Below, piece after piece: positions 19,927-32,020 of a stretch of 64,000 nt of DNA (positions are counted from its first letter, which is position 1; every line of letters starts with the position of its first letter). Source of the DNA: Gerris lacustris (taxonomy: Eukaryota; Arthropoda; Insecta; Hemiptera; Gerridae); assembly GCA_951217055.1 (NCBI GenBank), contig OX578276.1:136591787-136655786 (forward strand). Direction: 5' to 3'. The notes under the pieces are model-generated. The model saw nothing but the letters and a program-made list of their open reading frames with translations, did not search any database and was not told the origin of the DNA. The position numbers and the translations under genes are program-made.

Positions 19927-21800
19927 AGTTTAAAAAGTATAAGGGGAATTGATTTAATTTATATTTACCAAGTTAAGACACTGTCAATATTATTATTTTG
20001 CCAAGTTATAAAAAAACACCAGTCGAGTTTTAGACATCAACCCAAAATCTTTGTGTTCCTTTCTTCTGAACTTATAGATTAATTCTATGTCTGGACACCC
20101 CCCCCCCCCCCCAGACCACAACTGGTGACAAGTATTATATTTTAAATGTTTGGTAGATTTCCATATTCCACAGTATTTTCTTTAAGCCCAGCAGCCCAGC
20201 TTTTATGGCAACGTACTATCGAGGCGAAGTGATACAAGCAGTGGTTATTAGGACAGCAATTGCATGCTAACAAGCAATAAATATGCATGGATGAATTATA
20301 ATGGCTGGCTTTTGTTCAAAGAGAACTATATGCTAAGTTCCCCGTTTTATCTGCGTAAACATTAAGGCCACTTCAGTAACAAACCACAATTAATAATAGT
20401 CAATTAATAAATTATGAACTCGGATAATGTACCTATTAAAATCATCATACTTTGATGATCTTATATTATTATTTATTATGACATAAGTGATTCCTGTTAA
20501 ATTTGTTGTTTTTTTTTGAGAAATAATACATTAATTAATTTATCTTTTATAAGAATTTTACATATTATATCTCATAATTTGAGATTCTAAAAATGTTGCT
20601 AGACTAGACATAAACCCAAGACGATTTTGCCAGAATAGTAAAGAATAGGATCTGAAAATAAAAATTGTCACTTGAAGAGTTATGTAAATTAAAATTCAAC
20701 TCTTAATTGTCAATACAGAAACTGTAAAAGAAAGAAACTTTAAAATTATTTTAATTTAATTTTTAGAATAAGAGGATAATTGCTTTGTGTCCAAGACATA
20801 GAAAAAAACACTATAGAAAGGAACAGAGCTTTTACAACCAGATACTATTTTCAGCGAAGGCCTATTAAAAGACGTGAGCGTGAGAAAAAAAATTAAAACG
20901 AAGGTAAAAGCAAAGGAATAATGGATAAATAAAAGTCAGTTAAAAGCATTAGTAAAATAACTTTCTTACTTTCATGGTTGAAATACAAAGTGGTTCTATT
21001 CCAAATCTATGATCTATAATCTCTGCTCTTTTAAGGATTCAGGTTTATCCTAGATTATATCTCTACCCCCAAGTGTAGCGGCCCTTGAAAAGCATATTAG
21101 GAAACCCTTTAGTATCACGTACATTTCTACCCATATAAGATAGACCTTTGCTTTCTGTACACCATTTTGGCCAACTACCCTTCCTGCCTAGATATAAAAA
21201 CAAGCTATTAAAATGTTTTATTCTTTGTTGTTATTTGAAAATGTTTATGTCTGGAACATTTAACATTTTTTATCTTTGGCGCAACAGCTCGAAAGGCTTA
21301 GGTTTGCGACTCTTATTTTTTTTACACTATTTAATTAATTTGAAAATTATTATTAAATAATATTAAGTGAGGTGAATTGGTCGTTACTTGGTCAGAAGTC
21401 TAAACTGTTGTGGGTTCTCTGCGGTAGCGGTATGAGACAGCATGAGATGGTGTAAATACAGAGTGCCTTGCGGAAGGGTAATGTTTTCTATTTTCACTTC
21501 GAGTTGAGTTCTCTGCGTTAATCAGTATATCCTGTTCGGTTCAGAGGATCTTTTATATCTTGGTTGAATTAGATCTTAACGGTAGCAGTGAAAAACTTAG
21601 CGGTGTCACAGTGAAGCGGGATATACGGCACAAAGATAGTCGACAGAAGAATGTAAAGGTTAGGTTTTTATTAGATGCAAACAATACACTTCACGCATGC
21701 GCACTTACTAATTTGTTGCCACCAACCAAAATCACTCTTTTCCACCACAGTGGTTATTATACAAAAAATCACTAGGAAGTACTTGGGTAATTGCGTCCAA
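19927..21800. other. AT-rich non-coding stretch with a C-run
   Basis: Contains a 16-nt C-run near 20098-20113. The slightly GC-richer piece at 21370-21770 has two short plus frames (21148-21360 and 21560-21775), neither with a recognisable domain. No gene is supported. Confidence 0.4.
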
Positions 21801-21803
21801 GTG

Positions 21804-22636
21804 CTTTTTAGGGTTTCGTAGATGATACCCGTTATGTAATTATGATTTTATTTCTTCGACCTCAAGAATCCCTCGGGGAGTCACAATGTTTTTTATCGGT
21901 AATAACGACAAGATAAATTACATTTTTTCAGGAAATTTTCATCGCCCCACCATAAGGTATAACCATGAATTAGTTTGAAATTTTAGGACCAGCCGTTATT
22001 TAGTGGTTGGGGGGGGGGGGGGATTTTTTGGGGTATATTATATATGTCATTATATATGACTTATAATACCAATAAAGAATGCAAAATTTAAAAAAGCATA
22101 TATATATATTTGTATCCTACTTTTAGCAGCTTTCATTTGATACCCCACTCAAAATTTAAAAAAAAAAAAAGTTTGGGCGCACTTCACATTTTCGCGCACA
22201 AAATTGACAATTTTTAAAAATTGGGGATTTGCTCCCGGAATTTTCATCGCCCCACAATAACATCGAATTATTTCAAAATTTTAGAACCAACCATTATATA
22301 GTGGTTAGGGGGGGATTTTTTTTGGGAATATTTTAACATATTTAACCAATAAGGAATGCAACATTTAAAAAAGCATATATATATTTGTAACTATTCAGCA
22401 GCTTTCATTTGATACCCCGATTGATAATTAAAATTTTTTTTTTTTGAGTTTACTACATTTTTGCGAATGAGCATGCGCACATTTAATTTTGAACTTCTGT
22501 TTATTTTTTCTGTGGTTGGGTCAAAAAGTTGCACCAGTTTTAAATTTCAGCACTTTAGCTTGAACGGTTTGGGCCCTATGAACCAAAGAGCGGCGGACAG
22601 ACGGACACATTACCCTCGGCATAAGGGTTTTGAGAA
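21804..22636. mobile_element. CTTTTTAGGGTTTCG-ended element with two ~304-bp subrepeats
   Basis: Left end CTTTTTAGGGTTTCG at 21804-21818. GAAATTTTCATCGCCCCAC, a G-run, AAAAAAGCATATATATA and AGCAGCTTTCATTTGATACC occur twice (near 21934 and 22238), 304 bp apart. Near the right end are GGCGGACAGACGGACACATT and AAGGGTTTTGAG, a degraded partner of the left end. It belongs with the larger element at 59981-62171, whose inside carries the reverse complement (GGGGTATCAAATGAAAGG). Confidence 0.65.
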
Positions 22637-22639
22637 GTA

Positions 22640-23690
22640 TCTACAAATCCCTAAAAACATAATTAAATTAACTAATATGTTGAAAGTGGATTACCACATT
22701 TTTTGTTTCAATATGTGTAATATTAATTATATGGTTACGCATTCCTGTTTCCTTATCTAAATAAACGTATAACTTCCGTACCTTGCCTTTGAATACGCTC
22801 TCTACTTGCCTAAGAATAACGCTATTAGTCTTTAAAGATAGAAGATAATAACGTGAGCCATTATCTTTGTTTCGAGTTCTTAATTTCAATTAAATGTTTT
22901 GCAGAAAGTCGAGTAAAGTATTAATGAAACAGAAGTAATATACTAAATATTCATGGAAAGGAAAAGTCTAAAAAGAGTAATGAGATGAGTACAGAACAAA
23001 AGATGGCATTCTAAAGTCACGAAGGAGATTCTTAACCAAAAAACAAAAGAGATGCTGAATTAATTTTCCGGCTCAACGTTAAGTTTACCTTCCATATTGT
23101 CTAAATTTATCCTCTGAATGTATAAAAGCAGGAAATCTGATATGTGTATTTCCTTAGAGATCTCGTTCATCCATTGTTAGGTGCTTAAATAGTTAGTTTC
23201 GGTAAATAACATAACAATACTACATTTTACTTATAGTTAAAATATTTTTCCCTCTATTTCTTGTTGAATGCGCTCTTTTTCAAACCCATTCGTCGGGAAG
23301 ACAATAGGATCGATCCCTTTACTTTCCAATAACCTTCCAGGATTAGAAGGAATCCTTCACAAAGAGAAAATTTCAAATTTACCACACTTGAAAAATAACC
23401 TAGTTATTTACAAAGATAATAAATAAAAAAACACATACAGACAAACATTCATTGAGTAGGAAAAACAACATATTGAACAAAGGAATGTGGAGAGAGATTG
23501 TGAACCAGTTATGCAGAAAAAAAATCAAATGGAAAAGCAATCAGAAGAAATAAATCATTGAAACATTTGTATTGAAATCAAAATATTTCAATGTTCGTTT
23601 TATGGATAATTAAATTCTCATCGTATTTTTTCATGAAAAGAATTAAAAAGAATGAAAAAATCAGTATATTATTTTATGATTCTTTTTAAA
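22640..23690. other. non-coding stretch
   Basis: Short frames on both strands at 22461-22889 overlap each other and the element end; none is convincing. No repeats recognised. Confidence 0.4.
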
Positions 23691-23714
23691 TTTTTTTTTT
23701 TTTTTTTTTTTTTT
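23691..23714. repeat. poly-T tract
   Basis: Uninterrupted T-run of ~24. On the minus strand it would be a poly-A tail-like end, but no retroposed gene is recognisable beside it. Confidence 0.85.
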
Positions 23715-23797
23715 ATTATTTTATTTTTATTTGCTTTATTAAATAATAACACAGAAAAATAAATGTTACGAAATATTCATCATCAAACGATTATAAT

Positions 23798-24120
23798 TCA
23801 TTTATTTTTACAACCATTTAATAAATGGTTGTCACAATAGCCCTTGCCCTCTCTATCTTTATAAATTGTCTCCTTGTCATTGAGCTGAGCGAAGCGAAGC
23901 TTTTCTACTACACTTTGCATTTGGTTGGACACATACTCCTCCTGAACAGTTGATCCGATCCACACAAACTTCGTCAAGGTCATGGTGACCAAATTGGTCC
24001 AAATTGGTACACAGGGGTACGGGGTACGGGGTGCAAAAGTTAAAATAGTATATGCCCTTCATGATGCATGTCGTTTAAAAGCTCTTTAAGAGTACAGTTA
24101 TTGTTGTTATGTTCACTTTT
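23798..24120 (-). repeat. G/C-run family repeat, minus-strand copy
   Basis: On the minus strand it contains ACTGTACTCTTAAAGAGCTTTT..GCATCATGAAGGG and GTACCCCGTACCCCTGTGTACC, matching the plus-strand repeat at 54.5-55.0 kb. The GC-richer end (GTTTGTGTGGATCGGATCAA..) gives overlapping minus frames of 61-64 codons. Because they lie within the repeat in different frames, I do not treat them as genes. Confidence 0.5.
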
Positions 24121-24529
24121 GTCATATTTTCATTTAAGAGGGGGTTAAAATAGAAAAACAGGAAAAATAAGCTTTATTATAAAAAATTAGATATATAACG
24201 ATTTTTGATCCGATTTCAGATGTTTATTGTATAAGATTAAAATGCACGCTCAGGTCAAAATTGCGAGAAGACAACTGCATTGCACACCTACTATCCACAT
24301 TATTGTGACGATCTAAGGTATTTGTCGGGATGTAATTAATGATACGAGAAGGGGGAAATGTGTAATATGCGAATTATAAACCTCCCTCTAACGATCCAAA
24401 TGGATCATGGGTAGAGAAGTATAAGAAGATTGTTCAAGATTATTATGATTAAGTTATACTTTTCAAGACTAACAAGAAACTACAATTTTTGGAAATTTTC
24501 CTAGGTAACATATTTTTTAGAAAACAATA

Positions 24530-24549
24530 TCCCCCCCCCCCCCCCCCCC
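24530..24549. repeat. poly-C tract
   Basis: C-run of ~19 followed by ACAAATAAA, as in the poly-C repeats at 54.46 and 54.73 kb. Confidence 0.8.
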
Positions 24550-24932
24550 ACAAATAAACTGAACGAAAAATAAATGGAACGGATAGGGCTAAAAAGGAAT
24601 ATAAAGGCGTTTGTGTCACGTCATTTTAATAAATGGTCCTAAATTTATAGCTAACACGAACATAAATGGCGACCTTGTTTACACGGCTGGGCCAATTATG
24701 CTGGTTAAAGAACTCGTCCAATTTCTTAAATTGCCAATGGACCCTTTGTGTGTGATGAAAGCACGTACTTGCCCAATTTATTTATTTAATAAATATATAT
24801 TGCTCACTCTAAGAGTTACACGCGCACACACATCCATTATATACTTATCTCTTATATTAATATCTAATTATTTATTATATTATCTATTTATCTATTATCA
24901 TAACGCATTCCAACAATTTATCTCATTTAAAT

Positions 24933-25353
24933 TATTTTATCTCCAGTAGGGAGAAAAAGTTATGATTTTGGATTAGTTTAGAGGGACTAAAGTAAGTCTT
25001 TTCTTCCCTGAACTCAAAAAGTAGGGAGCAAAAGTAAAACCAGGGAGAAAAAGGATTGCCAAACTAATTATTTTATAAATAGTAGAGAATGGATAACTAA
25101 TGTAATGAAGTTGTTGAAATCAGGTTGGTGACACTGCTTTTTCGACCTTTTTTGTAATTTGCGCTCATCATTGTTTAAACCTGCATCTAAATAACCTTCT
25201 ATTTGAGTTTAATTGCAATTCTTATTTGTATTTAATATTGAATATCATGTATCTACTATTAAAAGTGCTAACAATTATTGTTATTTATTAAAATAATAAA
25301 TAAAACCTGTACAATGGATGAAGATGCGTTTTCTCCCTACTGGAGATAAAATA
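24933..25353. mobile_element. MITE-like element with perfect 25-bp TIRs
   Basis: 24933-24957 (TATTTTATCTCCAGTAGGGA..) and 25329-25353 are exact inverted copies. The ~370-bp interior is AT-rich and non-coding, with two partial internal echoes of the end motif (AGTAGGGAGCAAAAG; CAGGGAGAAAAAG). No transposase. Confidence 0.8.
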
Positions 25354-25360
25354 TTATATG

Positions 25361-25510
25361 TACCTCGGGAGTAAAGAGCTATAATTCCTCTAGCGATCAT
25401 TATCTCCCTCGGCTTCGCCTCGGAATTTAAAGATGGTTCCTTCGGCTACGCCTCAAGAGCCAACTTATTTGCTTAGGAAATAATGGCTTACTTTACTCCC
25501 TAGGTGCATA
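25361..25510. mobile_element. small TIR element with internal hairpins
   Basis: ACCTCGGGAGTAAAG at ~25362 faces CTTTACTCCCTAGGT at ~25493. Inside, CCTCGGCTTCGCCTCGG and CCTTCGGCTACGCCTCAAG are CTTCG-type mini-hairpins. It abuts the previous element. Confidence 0.55.
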
Positions 25511-26195
25511 AATAACTATTTTCTTTTTATTTAAACAGTTCTTACTCTTATTATTTTTAAATTTCTGTAAGACATTGCCTCACTTTACATTTATAAATTT
25601 ATATCACAAATATCATTGAACATTTACTTGACTCGACATAAAGTATGATATTATAAACTCACATAGTGTTGTACTTGGTGTTCTTGAGAGTAATATTTTT
25701 TTAGTTAGAAGAATCCATGTTATGCACTCTCAAATATATATAAATGTATTTGTAAGTAAAATATGATCCTGTACAAAAATTTCAGAATATGGTACTGAAG
25801 ATGATAAATTAATTTTTACTTTATTGAAACGTGACTTATCTTTACCACCCTCAATGATTATTAACTTTCTTAACGGATTGTTTATAGCTTTAAATATCGT
25901 AAGAAGCAATTAGTAAAAGATGCTGGTCTTCAATTTTAATACCAGCTGAATGGGGACGTTTATAGAAAACAACATTAATCTCTCTGAAAAGCATTGAATG
26001 CTCTACAAAAAAACTAAAAAAATAAAAAAATAAGATGAAAGAACATGTTCGCTTAGTATTATAAGTACCATCTTATTATTGCTTTAATTTTTCTACTCAT
26101 GGATTATTTCTTCATTTATTGAACTAATAAACTAGAAAACGAATGGTAAAATATGCTTTGAAATGAGGGTATTACATTTGGCTAGACAAGACATT
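25511..26195. other. AT-rich non-coding stretch
   Basis: No supported feature. Confidence 0.4.
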
Positions 26196-26205
26196 TGAAA
26201 TAATA

Positions 26206-27255
26206 TATTTTTTCCGTGGTAGGCTGTGAAATAGTAACTTTAGAGCCTAAAAAACATAGCTAAAATCCATTTTTTCATAACGTGGACTTAAAAAATCTTT
26301 TTATTACTCCTAGCTGTAAAGAAAAAATCTTTTACGTCCTAGGCACTAAAAGATTTTTTCTTTACGGCGGGTAGTTGTCAAAACTTCCGTTAGTAGTGCT
26401 GCAGTCTTTGTAGAAATGCTTCTAGTACGATAAAAATTCGGTAGATGTCAATGCGTTTTGTTTATCTTTTCTTATAGTGTAACCTCATTTTAAGGTTTCT
26501 TTTTTTAAGTCTTAAGTATGTACTAATATTTGTTATTATTATATATTGATTAGTGATTAATATTTAATGTTTTTTCATTGTCTGCTACCTCGGAAAAAAT
26601 AGCATATGCTACGCGACTTTGAAGTGTTTTTTCTTTACCTTGGCAATATTTACTGTCTCGCTTCGCTCGACAGTAAATGTAATTGCCGCGGTAAAGAAAA
26701 AACTCACTTCACAGCCTTGTAACATAATATACTATTTTCCGTGATAGGCTATGAAATAGTAACTTTAGAGCCTAAAAAACATCGCTAAAATCCATTTTTT
26801 CATTACGTGGACTTAAAAATCTTTTCATTACTCCTAGCTGTAAAGAAAAAATCTTTTACGTCCTAGGAACTAAAAGATTTTTATTTTCCGGCGGGTAGTT
26901 GTCAAAACTTCCGTTAGGACCGCTGCAGTCTTTGAAATGCTTCTAGTACGGTTAAAATCCGCTAGATGTCAATGCGTTTTATTTATCTTTTCTTATAGTC
27001 TAACCTCTTTTTAAGGTTTCTTTTCTTAAGTCTTAAGTATGTACTAATATTTGTTATTATTATATATTGATTAGTGATTAATATTTAATGTTTTTTCATT
27101 GTCTGCTACCTCGGAAAAAATAGCATATGCTACGCGACTGTGAAGTGTTTTTTCTTTACCTTGGCAATATTTACTGTCTCGCTTCGCTCGACAGTAAATG
27201 TAATTGCCGCGGTAAAGAAAAAACTCACTTCACAGCCTAGTAACATAATATACTA
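26206..27255. mobile_element. tandem pair of 525-bp TIR elements
   Basis: Two direct copies (TAGGCTGTGAA at 26220, ATAGGCTATGAA at 26745; period 525). Each ends CTTCACAGCC, the inverse of its start. ATAATATA flanks the left end, the middle junction and the right end, as expected if the second copy shares an 8-bp-type target duplication. Each unit holds two strong hairpins: AAAGAAAAAATCTTTT..AAAAGATTTTTTCTTT and a TTTTTTCTTTACC..GGTAAAGAAAAAA arm pair enclosing TACTGTCTCGCTTCGCTCGACAGTA. The copies differ at few sites, so the duplication is fairly recent. Non-coding. Confidence 0.75.
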
Positions 27256-27329
27256 TTAAGAATATGTTTATACTTAAAACAATCGGTGAACACTCAGACA
27301 AACTTTCTTATATACGAGTTCATAATTAG

Positions 27330-27660
27330 CCCTAGGTACATTTAATTATTACTGAACATTATATCAAAATATATCATAAAAATAACTTCCCCTCAGCGGG
27401 GAAAATCGACCCGGCCTCTCGCCATCTGCGTTAAAAACTATTTTCTCAGGCACTAGATCTTTCCCAGGAAAACTGCTTTTATCGTTAGATTCGTATATAA
27501 ATTTACAGAATTTAAGAATTCTTTAATCAAAATCGTCCGAACCGTTTTTGAGATTTTTTACGTTAATTCAGAGTATTTGCAGGGTAGCGCCCCCAAATTT
27601 GGAGCTAAAATTCATTTCACTCGACTTCACCTGGGAGGTTATGATTATGAACATATAAGT
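27330..27660. repeat. dispersed repeat with CACCCGGCCTCTC motif, copy 2
   Basis: Colinear with 5700-6010, including GACCCGGCCTCTCG, TTTCCCAGGAAAACTGCTT and CCCCCAAATTTGGAGCTAAAAT. The plus frame at 27577-27804 is a translation of the repeat and its flank. Confidence 0.55.
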
Positions 27661-28678
27661 TTTAATCTCTCCCAATTATTTCTCTTCCACCTGTGCACAA
27701 ACATACATTTATTTACTCCAATATCTTCAAAAGTTATACTTACCTGTTTTTGTTGGAAATTTGGATTGTTTATCGAAAGTAGCCCACTGATAGCCCCAGA
27801 TTAATTTTTACCGTCGGCGCTCTTTACATTTTGATAAATTTTTAATTTAATTCATGTAAGAAATATTTTTGACAGATTTTAAAAACGGGGGAAAATTTAA
27901 ATAAATTTTACAGTAATAATGGGTTTTAATAGCATAAAATTATTAATGTATGCGAAATAGGACGTGACGAAGCTAGGTGCCACACTAATGGGCAGACTAT
28001 TTATAAAATAAAAGTAAATAAAAATGATTAGAGATGTAAATCGACGACTTATGACCATTTCGGAAGGAGGTTTAGTGGTATGTTCCTGTAGCATAACATA
28101 GATTTAAAAATGAGTAAATTTTTCCCTTTGATTTCAGGGTGGTTATAAGTAATTCTGATTTGCTGGATATCAGATTAGAGGATTGAGTTATATGATATTA
28201 TGTAGATATAGAAATAGATTTCTGGCTTTACTCAAATCCACCCTTTTACTAAAGCATTATTCCAATTAGTTGTAGAATCCTGTATTAGTTATTGATTAAT
28301 AGCATAGTTCAACCTTTGCATAATAATTAATCAAATTTTCTCTTGTCTATCCTGAACGAATCCTTTTAAATGAAAATTTACAAGAACTGGAATAAATACT
28401 AGTTGTATCATATAACTAGTTTTAATGTAACAGTAGCTGGTTAATACTGTTCCCATAAATAAGTATTCAGACAAATTAATCATATTTTTTCTCCTTTGTA
28501 TAATATAAAAAATAAGTCACGTTATATTTATAGACAGGTTTTCAAGATTTTTTACTACTTAGGTAACTTCTGGTAAAAGGTTAATTACTAGTAGTTACGT
28601 GCAATATACTTCAGCAAAAAAGAGTGTATGCTTTAATAATCCTTAGCTTACTCACTAGTAATTATGTAGTTAATCAGA
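27661..28678. other. AT-rich non-coding stretch
   Basis: No supported gene or repeat; short minus frame 27897-28094 has no recognisable features. Confidence 0.4.
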
Positions 28679-28938
28679 TAGTCCAGGAGATACAGTGCAA
28701 AAAAGGGTCTGACTAACAGACTCAAGCTAGAATTTTGTGTAGAAGTTAATCTTTTGGTGCCTTTTAAGAATGTGTGGTCGGCTGAGTTCGTCTGGGGTAC
28801 ATTGCTTGGCAATAGCATAGGCATTTGAAAAAAATTAACCGGTGGAGAGCGGCCATATTGCTCCACTTATGATGGACAATGTGATTTTCATGATCCTGAG
28901 TACAAAATTAGTTTGTAGACCAAAAATCAAATTGATGC
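28679..28938 (+). mobile_element. solo arm of the GTCCAGGAGATA foldback family
   Basis: Starts GTCCAGGAGATA at 28681 and follows the left arm of the 55357-55931 foldback (TTTTAAGAAT, GTGGTCGGCT, GTTCGTCTG, ACCGGTGGAGAGCGGCCA, GATTTTCATGATCCTGAGTAC, AAAATCAA). The opposite arm is absent here. Probably a half-element left by deletion or gene conversion. The minus frame 28648-28866 lies inside it and is not a gene. Confidence 0.75.
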
Positions 28939-29959
28939 TTGAAATGACAATGGGATTTAACTAATCTATTAAATGAAAATTAATACATTCAAAGGCTAAA
29001 TCATTTAATAAATTAGGGTTAAAATGTACAAGTATGGTATATCTCATGTCAATTGAATGTAGATGTATAAAGAAAGGGCATAAACATGAAGTGTAAGTTA
29101 GAGGTAAAGTAACCATCTTTAAAATACAGAAGAGTATGATTGGGTTTTTTTTTTTATAAATTTACAGTTTTATTCCGAGCTTGATAAAAATGTTCACCCT
29201 TGACCGCTTTTGATAAGGCGTTAGTAAATTTCTAATATACTTTTTTCGATTTTGAGTGAACTTTGATAATATTTTAAATTAAATATTTTATATTTTCGTA
29301 TAATGACAGTCAAAACGAATCAATACAAAGTAACACTAGCTAGAGCGAGCTTACGGGGGGGGGGGGGAGGGGGAGGGCGCAGGTTGAAGAATAAAGAAAA
29401 TAAATTATACAATTGCTGGCAAAGTTGTACATCGTAGCACACTGAGTCTTCATGATTTAGTAACACAAACGGGCTAAAAAGACTCATCAGGTATAATAGA
29501 GACTCATTTTCAATTAGAAACTGTGCTGTATTGCATAGGTGGGTGAAACATATATTTTGACAAATTTTTGGGGAATCTAATTTTTTCTAATAAATAATTT
29601 TAAAGAATTACATTTTTTCATTATAGTACAATAGTTAAAGTGCAAAGATCAGAATGTTGTTGCCACATCACAATAGGGAAGGGGACTATCGATTGAAAAA
29701 TACTAAATGAAACAATTTGTTAAAGACTCTAAAAAAGGTGCTTTGAGGGATAAAAACAAGTGACTGACTAAGCGAACAGTATAAATCATCATATCGCTGG
29801 TGAAAGCTGAAAGATATGAAAATGGGTGTTGTATATGACGTTGCACGGGTCGATCAGGCGAAGAGTCAATTGATAAGAGCAACTTATATGATTGATGGTG
29901 CGAAGAGAATAACCTCAATATATTTAAGCTGAAAATAGATGTTGTTTATTTTTTGGCAG
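28939..29959. other. non-coding stretch upstream of the receptor exon (probable intron)
   Basis: Contains a G-rich run near 29356-29379 and otherwise AT-rich sequence ending in the polypyrimidine tract and TTTGGCAG acceptor at 29959. No further receptor exon is recognisable here. Confidence 0.5.
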
Positions 29960-30212
29960 GAGGTCGACGCTTTAACACTTCACGGCTTGGTACTTTACGA
30001 AACTTGCATAGAGAGGTGGCCAAGCCTCAAGTTAAAAGTTAGTTACGCCGTGGCGCTTTTGCTGCTTCAAGCAATCATCCCCGTTCTTGTGGTCAGCCTG
30101 GTTCACGCGAGGATAGCCGCTCATTTACACGCACACGCAACAACTCAAAGAGATTCACGGAGGGCTCAGAGAGAGATATCGAGAAACAGAAGAACAACTC
30201 TCCTTCTTACAG
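29960..30212 (+). CDS. internal exon of a neuropeptide F/Y-family G-protein-coupled receptor
   Basis: A 253-bp internal exon bounded by a TTGTTTATTTTTTGGCAG acceptor (AG at 29958-29959) and an ACAG/GTAAAA donor (GT at 30213). It reads in phase 0 from Glu and ends after base 1 of a Gly codon (phase-1 donor). Order: extracellular loop 2 with the conserved Cys in YETCIERWPS (the partner of the TM3 cysteine in rhodopsin-family receptors), TM5 (~YAVALLLLQAIIPVLVVSLV, with the family Pro), then a basic intracellular loop 3 ending SRNRRTTLLLT, the start of TM6. WPS after the ECL2 cysteine and the RNRRTTLLL junction fit NPF/NPY-type receptors; other peptide GPCRs are possible. The codons are far more GC-rich than the surroundings. 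The upstream ATG in the longest frame (29939) lies in the intron and is not a start. Other exons are not recognised in this window. Confidence 0.8.
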
Positions 30213-30344
30213 GTAAAAATTAATCTCAGTTATGAGGCATGCGCTTTTTTTAATCCCTAAATAATGTTTTAAATTTAACATTCCTCCTTTTATTCTTCAG
30301 TGCCAAATGAGTTGCACAATTACCTTTAATTAATAAATAACTCT

Positions 30345-31060
30345 TATATAGTTATATAATCTAAACGGTTAGAGATAAATTTATGGAACTTGGGGGATCT
30401 GTACCATTTAAAGACAAGTGTGAATTCATCCACCCATTTTGCCCCCAGGCACTGAAATCTAACATTTTTGTACCTTTGCCCCCCTATATTGAAGATAGAA
30501 AAAAAAGTTTGAAGTAAAATATTTATATTTTTTGCCGTAGAATACAAATCTGCTATAAAAAATATACACTTCAATTTGGAAAAAATAACACTCCAGTTTA
30601 AAATTTTGATGTTAGGTGGCCTGGGGGCAAAATGGGTTGCCCCTACTGTGCGATTGCATGAAAACAAACTTCCCTTTACGTGGTACGGATCCCCTAAGTT
30701 TCATTAATTTAACGTTAACCGTTTAGATTTTATAGCGTATTTTCGAAAGGGTCATATTGCTATCTTTACTCCTCTAAGGGGGGCAAAATATTGGAGATAG
30801 AAAAAAAATTTAGAAGTATAATGTTATTATTTTTCACCGTAGAATCCAAATATGCTATCAAAAATATACACTCCAATTTGAAATTCGGAAGTTGGGTGGC
30901 CTGGGGGCAAAGTGGGTGGTTGCCCCTAGTGTACGATTGCATGAAAACAAACTTCCCTTTAGATGGTACAGATCCCCCAAATTTCATTAATTTATCTCAA
31001 ACCGTTCAAAAGTTATGAGGGAGGGGGGAGACTTTTGGACCACCCTGCATATGTATGTAT
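30345..31060. repeat. duplicated and partly inverted dispersed repeat
   Basis: Two direct copies of ~240 bp (30490-30730 and 30790-31015) share GAAGATAGAAAAAAAA/GGAGATAGAAAAAAAA, CCGTAGAATAC/CCGTAGAATCC, GTGGCCTGGGGGCAAA, CGATTGCATGAAAACAAAC and TTCATTAATTTA. An inverted partner starts at 30360 (AACGGTTAGAGATAAATTTATGG). The right end, GACTTTTGGACCACCCTGCATATG, is a phrase common at ends of arthropod interspersed repeats. The long frames across it on both strands are repeat translations. Confidence 0.65.
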
Positions 31061-31948
31061 GAATATTTAAATATATAATATGTATCAATAATGGTAACAT
31101 TGTGCTACAGTGAATATTTAGCTAAATTTGAATCTCCTCTCTAATCCTACAAATTAAGAGTGGGCCAAAACCGATAAAATAAGTTTTAAGCTTAAGCCAA
31201 CTCTTCAATTTATAACAATAAGTAAACTATCATTAATAGAACATTTGTTAGAAAGATTTATAGTTGAGCTTATAAATATGTTGGTAGGTAGTTATGTACT
31301 TATTTATTTTGCCTCTTATATTAAATTGATAACACTGTAAGTTTCTAAATTCTTATGTATATTAGTTTAAATTTAAGTTACTCGATTATTCTTGAAATAT
31401 ATAAAGTTTTAATTTATGACTGAAAATACAGCATTTTTAAAGTTTTTTATTACTAAGCTTTATACTTTTGTGCCAACACTTTTTAGGAGATAACGTAATA
31501 CATTATATGTATTACGCTATACAATATGAGTTAGTGTATAATATGAGCAGCTATCTATAGCTATCTGGATTATCTAGAATCAACTACGGACCACGTGGCT
31601 TCAATTTTCAACAAACTTTTAAAAATTAATGCAAACATTTTAGATGCCGTTTAAGTTCTAGTGGCAGTAATAAACTACAACTACATGTTTTAAAAACTCA
31701 CACACACCATCGTGCACCTGCGATAACAAATCACTACAGACTGTTCATCATGTTCTATTAAACTGTAGCCTACTAGATGCCGGAAGAGAGAGCTCTGATA
31801 AGAGCTATTGTAAGTTAAGAAGAATCCTGGCTGCCAACTCTATGCTGAATTTCTTCCTTATTTTACTGATTTCATTCAATATTTCATTTCATCCTCAGTT
31901 GTAATACTCCTTCTTATTATTTTCAATAACATTATCCTTAATTCTTTA
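31061..31948. other. non-coding flank left of the array
   Basis: AT-rich with no supported gene. Ends at TTCTTTA, immediately before the 14-bp target duplication. Confidence 0.5.
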
Positions 31949-31962
31949 TAATAGCATATTAT
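31949..31962. repeat. left copy of 14-bp target-site duplication
   Basis: TAATAGCATATTAT, identical to 52567-52580. It directly abuts the first array base (31963). Confidence 0.8.
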
Positions 31963-32011
31963 AAATTTAAATCAAATTATAATTATTATTAACTACGGGA
32001 AACAGACAGTG

Positions 32012-32016
32012 AAAAA
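32012..32016 (-). terminator. candidate Pol III terminator (T5), repeated in all units
   Basis: On the minus strand TTTTT lies 5 nt after the last base of the tRNA-like core (GGAGTGTATTTTTC). It recurs every 348 bp, in the inverted unit and in the 9.3-kb relative. Confidence 0.65.
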
Positions 32017-32020
32017 TACA

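Noticed and set aside
23691..23714. Poly-A tail of a processed pseudogene (minus strand)
   Set aside because: No gene-like sequence or target duplication was found beside the T-run.
23798..24062. Minus-strand frames with Cys-rich or charged residues as small genes
   Set aside because: They overlap one another in different frames and lie within the G/C-run repeat also found at 54.5 kb.
24611..24949. 112-codon plus frame
   Set aside because: No recognisable domain, AT-rich low-complexity tail, no splice or start context, and it ends at a MITE terminus.
29939..29959. ATG at 29939 as the start of the receptor ORF
   Set aside because: It lies inside the intron's polypyrimidine tract; the exon begins after TTTGGCAG and encodes the middle of the receptor, not an N-terminus.
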